Assembly (NCBI RefSeq): GCF_003323745.1
Contig: NZ_QOIL01000013.1
Span: 222,969-286,968 of the forward strand
Direction: 5' to 3'
DNA: 64,000 nucleotides
DNA from: Sphaerisporangium album
GTDB lineage: Bacteria; Actinomycetota; Actinomycetes; Streptosporangiales; Streptosporangiaceae
The notes beneath the pieces were generated by a model. The model was not told the origin of the DNA, ran no database searches, and saw nothing but the letters and a program-made list of their open reading frames with translations. Shown here one piece after another: positions 56,469 through 64,000 of the stretch. A program made the position numbers and the translations under genes. Position 1 is the first letter of the stretch; each line of letters begins with the position of its first letter.

Positions 56469-57236
56469 CTACCACTCTTTGCGCAGGCCACCGTCGATGA
56501 CGAGGTCGGAGCCGTTGATGTTGGGCGCTTTCCCGGAGGCCAGGAACACGACCAGGGCAGCGATCTCCGCCGGTTCGGTGATGTGCCCGGTGGACATCCC
56601 GAGGGCGGCGGGCAGGGAGTCAAGCAGCTCTTCGCGCGAGATGCCGGCCTTCTTCGCGAGCGCGTCCCCGGTGCTGCCCGGTTCGGTCCACACCGCGGTA
56701 CGTACTGGTCCCGGCGAGATGGTGTTGACTCTGACACCCTGAGGGCCGAACTCCTCGGCGAGGGCCTTGCCCAGGCTGGCCAGAGCCGCTTTGGCAGCGG
56801 AGATGTCCACCAGATTGGCCACCGGGCGGCGGGCGTTGACCGAACCGATGTTGATGATGTGGCCCTTGCGCTCGACGATGCTGGGCAGCGCGGCCCTGCT
56901 GGCTCGTACGGCACTGAACAGGGTCAGGTCGAGGGCGTGCCGCCAGTCGTCGTCGGAGATGGACAGGAACCCGCCCGGGTGCGGGCCGGTGGTGCCGGCG
57001 ACGTTGTTGACCAGCAGATCGATGCCGCCGAGTTCGGCCATGGCGGTGTCGATGAGGTGAGGGGGCCCGCCGGGAGTGCGGAGGTCCACAGGGACAGCGA
57101 ACGGGGTGACCTGCCTGAGTTCGGAACTGATCGTCCGTGCTCCCGCCACGACCCGGTATCCCTCGTCGCGTAACGCGGTGACGATGGCCAGCCCGATGCC
57201 CTTGCTGGCACCTGTGACGACGGCATTCCTGACCAT
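56469..57236 (-). CDS. Short-chain dehydrogenase/reductase, catalytic Tyr replaced
   Basis: 255 residues. NAD(P)-binding TGASKGIGLAIVTALRDEGY, LVNNVAGTTGPHPGG, GHIINIGSVNARRP with the catalytic Ser, then NLVDISAAKAALASLGKALA where the canonical YxxxK tyrosine is Ile (codon ATC, complement of 56802-56804), Lys being kept. PGPVRTAVW and the C-terminal NINGSDLVIDGGL are normal. Without Tyr the enzyme should be poorly active or non-catalytic. Divergent from an ArsR gene, 67 bp apart. Confidence 0.88.
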   Translation of the reverse strand: MVRNAVVTGASKGIGLAIVTALRDEGYRVVAGARTISSELRQVTPFAVPVDLRTPGGPPHLIDTAMAELGGIDLLVNNVAGTTGPHPGGFLSISDDDWRHALDLTLFSAVRASRAALPSIVERKGHIINIGSVNARRPVANLVDISAAKAALASLGKALAEEFGPQGVRVNTISPGPVRTAVWTEPGSTGDALAKKAGISREELLDSLPAALGMSTGHITEPAEIAALVVFLASGKAPNINGSDLVIDGGLRKEW

Positions 57237-57249
57237 GGCCTGCCTTCCC

Positions 57250-57303
57250 GTACAGATACATCACTGATCACTGATATGTAGCGGAAGGTATCATCTGACA
57301 CTG
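57250..57303. promoter_or_regulatory. Divergent SDR/ArsR control region
   Basis: TACAT (57257) and ATGTA (57276) flank two CACTGAT-type repeats (TCACTGATCACTGAT), and a further CACTGAT lies at the ArsR start. An AT-rich dyad in the 67-bp gap is the expected operator of the ArsR-type protein. Confidence 0.5.
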
Positions 57304-57636
57304 ATGGATAGCAACGACCGGCTCTCCGCGATCGGGCGTGCGTTGAGCTGCACGGTCCGGCTCGCCGTGTTGCAGACGCTTGCCGAGGGAGACGCGTCCG
57401 TGGGCGAGTTGACCGGCCGCATGGGCGTCACCCAGCCGAACATGTCGAACCATCTGGCCGTACTGCGTTCGGCCGGACTGGTGACCTCCCACCGTTTCGG
57501 ACGCGTCGTCCGTTACCGGCTCGCCTCCCCCGAGGCCGCCGGCCTCGTCACCAGCCTGACCCTGCTCGCCAACACCGACCCCGGCTCCCCATCACGGCCC
57601 TCCGCTCTCGAACGTGACCTACCGCCAGGCAGCTGA
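57304..57636 (+). CDS. ArsR family winged-helix regulator
   Basis: 110 residues. RLSAIGRALSCTVRLAVLQT, LAEGDASVGELTGRMGVTQP, NMSNHLAVLRSAGLVTSHRF, GRVVRYRLASPEAAGLV form the complete winged HTH with short end helices. The only Cys (SCTVR) lacks partners, so a metal sensor is unlikely. Divergent from the SDR gene and probably its repressor. Start ATG 57304 lies within the repeat region, so binding would block both promoters. Confidence 0.88.
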   Translation: MDSNDRLSAIGRALSCTVRLAVLQTLAEGDASVGELTGRMGVTQPNMSNHLAVLRSAGLVTSHRFGRVVRYRLASPEAAGLVTSLTLLANTDPGSPSRPSALERDLPPGS

Positions 57637-57834
57637 TCTATAGGTCGGCTTCGACCTCGAAGGGTGTCCGGATTAGACGGTTTCCCGACAGGCCGCCGAA
57701 GTGGTGCTCGACGGCCCGGAAAATCGGACATCAGCGGATCAATCACTGCCCTGCGCCGCGGATTGGGAGGCTGAATTGACGACAGGATTTCCTGACAGCT
57801 AGAAGAGGGCTATCCCCCTTCAGAGGAGCCTTCG

Positions 57835-58170
57835 GTCGCGGCTGCTCGGGTTCGACCTGCTCCCCAGGATCCGGAACTGGCACGACCTGAGTTTCTACCG
57901 GCCCACGGCTAGCACGATGTACATGCACATCGACTCGCTGTTCGGCGACAACATCATCGACTGGGAGCCGATCGAGAAGCACTGGCCGGACCTGCTACGG
58001 GCGGGCATCTCGATCCGGGAGGGCCGACTGTCCTCGGTGACGCTGCTGCGTCGCCTGGGCAACCACTCCCGGCGAAACCGCTCTACAAGGCGCTGCGCGA
58101 GTTGGGGCGGGTCATCCGGACGATCACGCTGCTGCGGCCGCGGCCACCCGCTTGGACCTGGAGTCCCGTG
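57835..58170 (+). pseudogene. Tn3-family transposase, middle fragment
   Basis: LGFDLLPRIRNWHDLSFYRP, MYMHIDSLFGDNIIDWEPIE, KHWPDLLRAGISIREGRLSS, VTLLRRLGNHSRRN, then one frame over LYKALRELGRVIRTITLLR. This is the central/catalytic region typical of Tn3 transposases (IRNWkDL..YRP ... HWPDLLR ... LLRrLgs.Sr.N). Neither N- nor C-terminus is present. Confidence 0.8.
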
Positions 58171-58217
58171 TCGTGTTCCGCGTGAGCTGAGCCGCGCGCC
58201 CGCACAGGCCATCTGGA

Positions 58218-59726
58218 TCAGGGAATAAGCTCTCGCATCGCGGCGAGCGGCAACGACGGGTTAGCGGCCGCCGCCTCTACTACCTGCCAGTCTTCGTCGT
58301 GGAGTAGTTCGACCATCGCCGAGAGCGGCAAGGCGGGGTGGCGGGCGGCCAAGGGTCTGGCCTGGCGATCGTCGAGGCAGGCCAGCAGCGCCACGGCCGT
58401 GGCGCTGGGATGCCGAGCGATCTCGCGGAACGCCTTCTGCACCGGCGGCCGGTGCTGAGCAAGGTCCTCCAGCAACTGGGCCGTGGCGTCCGGGTTGACG
58501 GCCACTTTCGCCAGCACCCGCGCACCGTGGCGCGTGACCATCGCACGGAGCTGCGCCTCGGACAGGCCCGGGTGCGGCGCGACGGATTTGACCACCTTCG
58601 CATCGGGATCGTCGGCGAGCGCGTTACGGATCTCGGGTAACAGGTCGCGCCGCTGGGCGAGCAGCATGCGTACCGCCGGGATCGCTGACGCGGCCAGTGC
58701 CGTGACTTCGGCCCCAGAGGCAGATGCGATACGCGGCAGGAGTACCGGGCCGATCCGGGTGTTGCCTGCGACGTCGGACAGAACGTCGAGCGGCAGCTCG
58801 GGATTGTGGGCAAGTCGACGCTGGACGTCGTGGCCGCGATCGGTGGCCAGGGTGCGGATCAGGTTCTCGCTGATCGAGGGGTTGTCCGCGAGCGTTGCGC
58901 GTACCCACGGGATGGGATCCTCGGCAAGCTGCGCGTACACCTGTGCGGGCAGATCGGTGCGGGCCGCCAACTCGACGCGCATCAGAGTCGAAGGATGGCT
59001 GACGAAGCCCACAACGGCGTCCACCGGCGCAGCCGGGTTCCGAAGCGCCATCTGCTGAATCTCCTGCGCAGCCGACTCATGGGAGCCATCGCAGGAAGCG
59101 CCTGGCGGCAGTGAGCAGTCAGATCGTTCGCAGCTCGGATCGTGAACGAACGGGACCGGTTCTCGATCACAGACCACGCAGGACCGCGCCGACGGCAGCC
59201 CGTCACCGGTCAGCAACGACGCCAGTACAGTTGCCGGCGTCGCTTCGTTGGCCGCCACCGAACGACGAACATCGGCATGCGAATGCGCCGCAAGCTCGCC
59301 AGCGATGTCCGCGGGCGCCCACAGCGCGAGCTCAGCGACCACCCGGACATCGGGGTCGGAGCCGAGTGTCTGCATCACATCGTGTGGCAGGCCGGGGCAG
59401 GCCGCCAGCTTCTCCCGCGTCTCCGCCAGAGGATCGGCAGCGAGAAGTCTCGCCCACTCCGGCCTGCCGGAACGTTCTTCGAGGAGGGCGAGTGCGACAC
59501 GTGGCTGGGCTACCGGATCGACGTCGTCGGCCGTGAGTCGCCCTTCGTGGGCGAGTCGTATGGCGGCTCCCTCGAAGCGTGACAGCGCGGCTACCTGCAC
59601 GCGGCTGAGATCCGACCGGCAGGCCACGGCCTCGGCGACGTCCCCGTCCGCAGTCGCGATGAGCTGATCGATCAGTTCGGACGGTAACGCCGTGTTCTCG
59701 GCCAGCCCGAGGAGAGCATGTCGCAC
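58218..59726 (-). CDS. Leucine-rich-repeat-variant (LRV/HEAT-like) protein with Cys cluster
   Basis: 502 residues if GTG 59726 is the start (relatives begin RHALLGLAENTALPSELID); the frame is open to ATG 59807 and the start is uncertain since neither has a good ribosome site. Tandem roughly 24-residue helical repeats such as LALRNPAAPVDAVVGFVSHP, ADDPDAKVVKSVAPHPGLSE, LAKVAVNPDATAQLLEDLAQ fill the protein. A cysteine insert CVVCDREP ... CERSDCSLPPGASCDG (around residues 205-240) may bind zinc or an Fe-S cluster, as in LRV proteins. Function unknown. Confidence 0.82.
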   Translation of the reverse strand: MRHALLGLAENTALPSELIDQLIATADGDVAEAVACRSDLSRVQVAALSRFEGAAIRLAHEGRLTADDVDPVAQPRVALALLEERSGRPEWARLLAADPLAETREKLAACPGLPHDVMQTLGSDPDVRVVAELALWAPADIAGELAAHSHADVRRSVAANEATPATVLASLLTGDGLPSARSCVVCDREPVPFVHDPSCERSDCSLPPGASCDGSHESAAQEIQQMALRNPAAPVDAVVGFVSHPSTLMRVELAARTDLPAQVYAQLAEDPIPWVRATLADNPSISENLIRTLATDRGHDVQRRLAHNPELPLDVLSDVAGNTRIGPVLLPRIASASGAEVTALAASAIPAVRMLLAQRRDLLPEIRNALADDPDAKVVKSVAPHPGLSEAQLRAMVTRHGARVLAKVAVNPDATAQLLEDLAQHRPPVQKAFREIARHPSATAVALLACLDDRQARPLAARHPALPLSAMVELLHDEDWQVVEAAAANPSLPLAAMRELIP

Positions 59727-59829
59727 AGGAGGGATCCTGCCCGAGCAGGAAGCGAACGGCCATCCGAATACGACGCTTGCGCGGACGTTCCGCAGTGCGA
59801 GCCACATTCACCGCTCCGAAACGATCAGG

Positions 59830-59892
59830 AACCGGAATCGTGATCTCTCACCGCTACCTGGCGGCTGGGGGCAGGTTCGGGAGCGGAGGGCC
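59830..59892 (-). repeat. Right copy of the 64-bp inverted repeat pair
   Basis: Inverse complement starts GGCCCTCCGCTCCCGAAC and continues CTGCCCCCAGCCGCCAGG, as at 56272-56335. Lies between the LRV gene and the coiled-coil gene. Confidence 0.8.
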
Positions 59893-60022
59893 TTGCTGAT
59901 GGTGCGCGCCGGTGGAGGGCTTTGACGCTCTGATGTCGGTCGCCGTGTGGTGCGCTACATAGCTTGCGGGAACTGCACTTCTCGTGAGTGATGCGCTGGG
60001 ATGACGCACGCAACGGATCTGC

Positions 60023-60055
60023 TTTTCTGAATACGAATTTCTAGAAATCAGAAAA
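60023..60055. promoter_or_regulatory. Nested palindromes upstream of the coiled-coil gene
   Basis: Outer arms TTTTCTGA (60023-60030) and TCAGAAAA (60048-60055) enclose the perfect palindrome ATTTCTAGAAAT (60037-60048). It is AT-rich in a GC-rich genome and ends 15 bp before the GTG start. A -10-like TGCTAGGGT follows, so the transcript is probably leaderless and the dyad would overlap the -35 region. Confidence 0.6.
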
Positions 60056-60070
60056 TGCTAGGGTCGGCGT

Positions 60071-61351
60071 GTGACGGTGGAGAGGGTGGACGAGGGGCAC
60101 ACGGCTCGGGGCTCGGAGCGGGACGCTTCGGGGGAGGGGGCCTCGGGCGGGGTGCGGCTGTGCAGGCACTGCGGGGCGGTGGTCGAGCAGCGCGGGGGAC
60201 GCGGCAGGCCCAAGGAGTACTGCGCGCAGGGCGACTGCCAGGCCGCGGCCAAGCGCGAGCGCGAGATGCGGCGCGCCACCCCGGGGCTGGAGGGCGCGCT
60301 GGCGCGGGCGGAGGAACTGTACGAGCGCATGGAGAAGGGGCTGGCGGCCGCGGTCAGTCCTTTGGCGCAGGTCCTGGCCGACGAGCTCAGCCCGGCGGGG
60401 GTGGAGGCCCGCATCAGCGCCATGCAGGCCGAGGCCCACACCCGCGTGGCCATCGCCCGCACCGAGCGCGAGCAGGCCTTCGAGCAGGTACGCCTCGCGC
60501 GCGAGGCCACCGAGCACGCCCGCAGGGAACGCGAGCAGATGCGCCGCCAGGCCGAGGAGGCCCACGCCGAACGCGACACCGCCCTGTCGGACGCCGAGAA
60601 CGCCCGCGAACAGGCCCTCGCCGCGCTGCGCGAGGCCGCCACCACCGAACGTCTGGCCAAGCAGGCCGCCGAGCAGGCCACCCGGCGCGCCACCCGCGCC
60701 GAAGCCGCGCGTGACCAGGCCGTACGCGAGATGGAAGAGCGCGTCGAGACCGCGAGCGCCGAGGCCGCCACGGCCCGCGCCGACGCCGCGCGCACGGCGC
60801 AGCTGGCCGAACAGGCCGGCGCCGAACGTGACGCCGCGCGCACCGAGGTCCGCCAGGCCCGCCGGGCGCGCACCGAGGCCGAGCAGTCCGCCGCCGCCGC
60901 AGCCGCCCGCGCCCAGGCCGCGGAGGCCGAGCGCGACCGGGCACAGGCCCGCGCCGAGGAGGCCGAACGGGCCCGCGCCGAGGCCGTGGGCCAGGCAGCG
61001 CGCGCCGCGGCCGACGCCGACCAGGCCTCCACCAGGGCGTCCGCCGCCGAACGGGAGGCCGCCGCGCGGGTGCGGGCGGCGGGACGCGAGGCGACCGCGC
61101 GCGTCGAGGCGGCGGAGGCTCAGGCGTCGGCGCGTGTGCGCGCGGCCGAGGAACAGGCCGCCTCGGCGCGCGAGCTCGAACGCGCCGCCGCCGCCGAACG
61201 AGACCGCCTGTCCGGGCTGCTGGAGATCGAACGCGCCCGCGTCCAGGACCTGCGCGCCCAGGTGGAGTCCCTGCGCGCCGAGTCCGCCCAGCTCCGCGAA
61301 CGCGCCGTCACCGCCGAACTCAACGCCTCACCCCGCCCTCCCGCCGCGTGA
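60071..61351 (+). CDS. Zinc-finger plus long coiled-coil protein (KfrA-like?)
   Basis: 426 residues from GTG 60071 (no ribosome site; probably leaderless). Residues 30-65 hold a small zinc-ribbon type motif LCRHCGAVVEQRGGRGRPKE, YCAQGDCQAAAKRERE. From about residue 75 to 420 the protein is one Ala/Glu/Arg-rich continuous alpha-helical coiled coil (EAARDQAVREMEERVETASA and similar heptads). Architecture recalls KfrA-type plasmid DNA-binding filament proteins, but the DNA-binding head differs. The strong palindrome at its promoter fits autoregulation. Low-complexity composition makes homology claims weak. Confidence 0.75.
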   Translation: MTVERVDEGHTARGSERDASGEGASGGVRLCRHCGAVVEQRGGRGRPKEYCAQGDCQAAAKREREMRRATPGLEGALARAEELYERMEKGLAAAVSPLAQVLADELSPAGVEARISAMQAEAHTRVAIARTEREQAFEQVRLAREATEHARREREQMRRQAEEAHAERDTALSDAENAREQALAALREAATTERLAKQAAEQATRRATRAEAARDQAVREMEERVETASAEAATARADAARTAQLAEQAGAERDAARTEVRQARRARTEAEQSAAAAAARAQAAEAERDRAQARAEEAERARAEAVGQAARAAADADQASTRASAAEREAAARVRAAGREATARVEAAEAQASARVRAAEEQAASARELERAAAAERDRLSGLLEIERARVQDLRAQVESLRAESAQLRERAVTAELNASPRPPAA

Positions 61352-61700
61352 TCCCGATGCTCCGGCGCGCTACGTGGCTCAGCGAGCGCGGCTACCGCGT
61401 GGACGCGATCGCCTTGATCGGCATCTGCTCAGCGCGATGCAGCCGGCGGATCTCCGCCCGGTCCTCCACCTTGATCACCCTCCAGGGTCATCCAGCCACC
61501 CGGCGGATCCACCCTGCCGCGAGGGACTTCCGCACCTGGCCTGATCACAACCGGCGTGGCCCGGATCTCCGCGTTCCCGGACTCCGCGCGCCGGGCAGGA
61601 CGCGTGAGCGCCCGCGCACCCAGGCGTGCGACGGCACGACTCAACGCGTACAGCGGCCTCGAGAGTTGACGAGCCCACCCGGCTGTGGGATGCTGAACGC
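61352..61700. other. Gap with IS21 debris
   Basis: No complete gene. The only recognised item is the IstA fragment listed separately; the rest shows no element ends. Confidence 0.45.
61399..61478 (-). pseudogene. IS21-family transposase (IstA) N-terminal fragment
   Basis: VIKVEDRAEIRRLHRAEQMP then IKAIAS: the first HTH helix pair of IstA (M.svEdwaeIRrLhraegmpIkaIAr.LGiSRnTV). The recognition helix and everything after are gone. Confidence 0.65.
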
Positions 61701-61729
61701 GGCACCGAGGTTGACGCTTATAGTAGCTG

Positions 61730-61759
61730 TGGACACGCGTTTGTAATTTGCGTTATGCT
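61730..61759 (+). promoter_or_regulatory. Probable rpoB promoter
   Basis: TGGACA (61730-61735), 18-bp spacer, TATGCT (61754-61759): a reasonable housekeeping-sigma promoter about 95 bp before the rpoB start. A TTGACG at 61711 could be an alternative -35. This means that rpoB here has its own promoter. Confidence 0.5.
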
Positions 61760-61780
61760 GCTCCCTCGCGCTGCCACTCG

Positions 61781-61806
61781 ACGCCCCGAATTCCGTCGGG
61801 GCGTTT
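61781..61806 (+). terminator. Hairpin in the rpoB leader (possible attenuator)
   Basis: ACGCCCCGA (61781-61789) pairs perfectly with TCGGGGCGT (61796-61804) around a 6-base loop, followed by TTT. A 9-bp GC-rich stem between promoter and start resembles an intrinsic terminator with a short U tract, so it may attenuate or pause transcription into rpoB. Confidence 0.5.
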
Positions 61807-61854
61807 GGCGTGCGCGCAGTTCGATTCCATCCGAGCCCTCCGGAAGGACATCTG

Positions 61855-64000
61855 TTGGCAGCCTCGCGCAACGCCTCCGCCATACCCCCTGGTCCCCGTC
61901 GCGCCTCCTTTTCGCGTATCCAGGAGCCTTTGGAGGTTCCTGACCTTCTTGCCCTGCAGACCGAGTCTTTCGATTGGCTCCTCGGCAACGAGAAGTGGAA
62001 GGCCCGGGTGGAGGCGGCTCGTCGGGCCGGGCGCAAGGACGTTCCGGCCCAGTCGGGCCTCGAAGAGATCTTCGAGGAGATCAGTCCCATCGAGGACTTC
62101 TCGGGGACCATGTCCTTGTCGTTCCGCGACCACCGGTTCGAGCCGCCGAAGTACTCGGTCGACGAGTGCAAAGACAAGGACATGACCTTCTCCGCCCCGA
62201 TGTTCGTGACGGCGGAGTTCATCAACAACACCACGGGTGAGATCAAGAGCCAGACGGTGTTCATGGGCGACTTCCCGCTCATGACCTCGAAGGGCACCTT
62301 CATCATCAACGGCACCGAGCGTGTCGTGGTCTCGCAGTTGGTCCGTTCGCCGGGCGTCTACTTCGAACGCACCGCCGACAAGACCTCCGACAAGGACCTC
62401 TACGGCTGCAAGGTCATCCCGTCCCGGGGCGCCTGGCTGGAATTCGAGATCGACAAGCGCGACAGCGTCGGTGTGCGCATCGACCGCAAGCGCAAGCAGG
62501 CCGTCACCGTGCTTCTCAAGGCCCTGGGATGGACCGGCGAGCAGATCCTCGAGCGTTTCGGCCGGTACGAGTCGATGCGGGCGACCCTGGAGAAGGACCA
62601 CACCTCCGGCCAGGACGACGCACTGCTCGACATCTACCGCAAGCTGCGGCCGGGCGAGCCGCCGACCAAGGAGTCGGCGCAGACCCTGCTGGAGAACCTG
62701 TACTTCAACCCCAAGCGGTACGACCTGGCCAAGGTCGGCCGGTACAAGATCAACAAGAAGCTCGGGTCGGAGACGGACATCAACGTCACCGTCCTGGCCG
62801 AGGACGACATCGTCGCGATGGTCGAGTACCTGGTGCGGTTGCACGCCGGTGAGGAGTCGGCAGGCCTGCCGCTGGAGGTCGACGACATCGACCACTTCGG
62901 CAACCGGCGGGTGCGCAACGTCGGCGAGCTCATCCAGAACCAGGTCCGCCTGGGCCTGGCCCGCATGGAGCGCGTCGTCCGCGAGCGCATGACCACGCAG
63001 GACGTCGAGGCGATCACGCCGCAGACCCTGATCAACATCCGCCCCGTCGTGGCGTCGATCAAGGAGTTCTTCGGCACCTCACAGCTCTCGCAGTTCATGG
63101 ACCAGACCAACCCGCTGGCCGGCCTGACGCACAAGCGGCGTCTGAACGCGCTCGGCCCCGGCGGTCTGTCCCGTGAGCGGGCCGGCTTCGAGGTCCGCGA
63201 CGTGCACCCGTCCCACTACGGCCGCATGTGCCCGATCGAGACGCCTGAAGGTCCGAACATCGGCCTCATCGGCTACCTCGCCTGTTTCGCCCGGCTCAAC
63301 GCCTTCGGCTTCGTCGAGACTCCTTACCGCAAGGTCGTGGACGGGAAGGTGACCGACCAGATCGACTACCTGACCGCCGACGAGGAGGACCGCTACGTCA
63401 AGGCGCAGGCCAACACGGCGCTCAACCCCGACGGGTCGTTCGCCGAGTCCCGCGTCCTGGTCCGCACCAAGGGCGGTGAGACCGAGCTCGCCCGGGCCGA
63501 GGAGGTCGACTACATCGACGTGTCGCCGCGCCAGATGGTGTCGGTGGCCACCGCGATGATCCCGTTCCTGGAGCACGACGACGCCAACCGGGCGCTCATG
63601 GGCGCGAACATGATGCGCCAGTCGGTACCGCTGCTCAGGAGCGAGGCGCCGCTGGTCGGCACCGGAATGGAATACCGGGCGGCCACCGACACGGGCGACA
63701 TGGTCAGCGCCGAGAAGGCGGGCGTGGTCGAGGAGGTCTCGGCCGACTACATCACGGTCATGAACGACGACGGCACGCGGACGACGTACCGCGTGGCGAA
63801 GTTCAAGCGCTCCAACCAGGGCACCTCCTTCAACCAGAGGCCCATCGTCGCCGAGGGCGACCGGGTGGAGGTCAACCAGGTCGTCGCCGACGGGCCGTGC
63901 ACCGACCAGGGCGAGATGGCGCTGGGCAAGAACCTGCTCGTGGCGTTCATGCCGTGGGAGGGCCACAACTACGAGGACGCGATCATCCTGTCCCAGCGCC
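61855..64000 (+). CDS. rpoB: RNA polymerase beta subunit (3' end outside window)
   Basis: First 715 residues from TTG 61855, GGAAGGA 6 bases upstream. Unmistakable Rpo[38 protein letters not shown] protrusion/lobe sequence, [40 protein letters not shown], and rifampicin cluster [19 protein letters not shown] / [18 protein letters not shown]. Compared with the near-invariant actinobacterial [19 protein letters not shown], residues 418, 422 and 431 (E. coli 518, 522, 531) are Thr, Ala and Asn. His-426 (E. coli 526) and Asp-416 are normal. Downstream, [16 protein letters not shown] also departs from the usual GLIGSLASYGRVNAFG. No rplL is near. Confidence 0.97.
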   Translation, partial: MAASRNASAIPPGPRRASFSRIQEPLEVPDLLALQTESFDWLLGNEKWKARVEAARRAGRKDVPAQSGLEEIFEEISPIEDFSGTMSLSFRDHRFEPPKYSVDECKDKDMTFSAPMFVTAEFINNTTGEIKSQTVFMGDFPLMTSKGTFIINGTERVVVSQLVRSPGVYFERTADKTSDKDLYGCKVIPSRGAWLEFEIDKRDSVGVRIDRKRKQAVTVLLKALGWTGEQILERFGRYESMRATLEKDHTSGQDDALLDIYRKLRPGEPPTKESAQTLLENLYFNPKRYDLAKVGRYKINKKLGSETDINVTVLAEDDIVAMVEYLVRLHAGEESAGLPLEVDDIDHFGNRRVRNVGELIQNQVRLGLARMERVVRERMTTQDVEAITPQTLINIRPVVASIKEFFGTSQLSQFMDQTNPLAGLTHKRRLNALGPGGLSRERAGFEVRDVHPSHYGRMCPIETPEGPNIGLIGYLACFARLNAFGFVETPYRKVVDGKVTDQIDYLTADEEDRYVKAQANTALNPDGSFAESRVLVRTKGGETELARAEEVDYIDVSPRQMVSVATAMIPFLEHDDANRALMGANMMRQSVPLLRSEAPLVGTGMEYRAATDTGDMVSAEKAGVVEEVSADYITVMNDDGTRTTYRVAKFKRSNQGTSFNQRPIVAEGDRVEVNQVVADGPCTDQGEMALGKNLLVAFMPWEGHNYEDAIILSQR

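Noticed and set aside
61711..61739. TTGACG-based promoter for rpoB
   Set aside because: No acceptable -10 hexamer occurs at 16-19 bp; the TGGACA/TATGCT pair fits better.

Overview
The window is very GC-rich DNA with strong third-position G/C, GTG/TTG starts and Actinobacteria-type families (SRPBCC/RibD-C cassettes, ECF42 sigma with a DGPF partner, pentapeptide and LRV proteins, MerR-PP2C fusion). It ends inside rpoB. I infer a large-genome filamentous actinomycete, plausibly Streptosporangiales (Nonomuraea-like), but the genus is not proven by the sequence. About 61.8 kb of accessory DNA lies upstream of rpoB. No rplJ/rplL, tRNA, rRNA or CRISPR array is visible.

Layout. 0-2.5 kb: protoglobin (cut by the window edge), haloacid dehalogenase and RidA on the plus strand, then a Tn3 transposase stump. 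2.7-9 kb: Tet(X)-like flavin monooxygenase with a divergent TetR, a PadR-DUF1048-ABC-ATPase-permease operon, and a P450. 9-16.5 kb: UvrA-like drug-resistance ATPase, VOC proteins (one dead), TetR with a divergent flavin monooxygenase, and an ArsR-SRPBCC-RibD-C operon. 16.5-29 kb: decayed MarR fused to a Tn3 stump, Tat-type epoxide hydrolase, two alpha/beta hydrolases, ECF42 sigma plus DGPF protein, secreted PAF-acetylhydrolase-like esterase, a two-component system, and VOC and DUF1062 proteins. 29.5-37.5 kb: a tyrosine recombinase with repeats upstream, MerR-PP2C phosphatase, MFS exporter, several broken genes, a SnoaL-tailed sigma factor and a truncated RibD-C protein. 38.3-44.9 kb: one giant 2212-residue LamG protein with a beta-rich, pore-former-like C-terminal half. 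45-50.5 kb: an intact membrane pentapeptide-repeat protein, a decayed second pentapeptide protein and two Tn3 remnants. 50.5-61.5 kb: acetyltransferase, relaxase and integrase debris, AraC plus RibD-C, a Tn3 transposase interrupted by a complete IS5-family element, SDR/ArsR, an LRV protein and a zinc-finger coiled-coil protein. 61.8-64 kb: the first 715 residues of RpoB.

The region is a mobile-element graveyard: at least eight Tn3 transposase fragments, two resolvase tails, three integrase fragments, a relaxase fragment and IS5/IS21 stumps lie between many one- or two-gene regulator/enzyme cassettes. Several genes are broken at the junctions. Cassettes suited to drug detoxification or export are frequent. 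The rpoB at the edge differs from the usual sequence at three positions of rifampicin cluster I (E. coli 518, 522, 531), so it may be a natural rifampicin-tolerant second rpoB, of the kind known in Nonomuraea and Nocardia.
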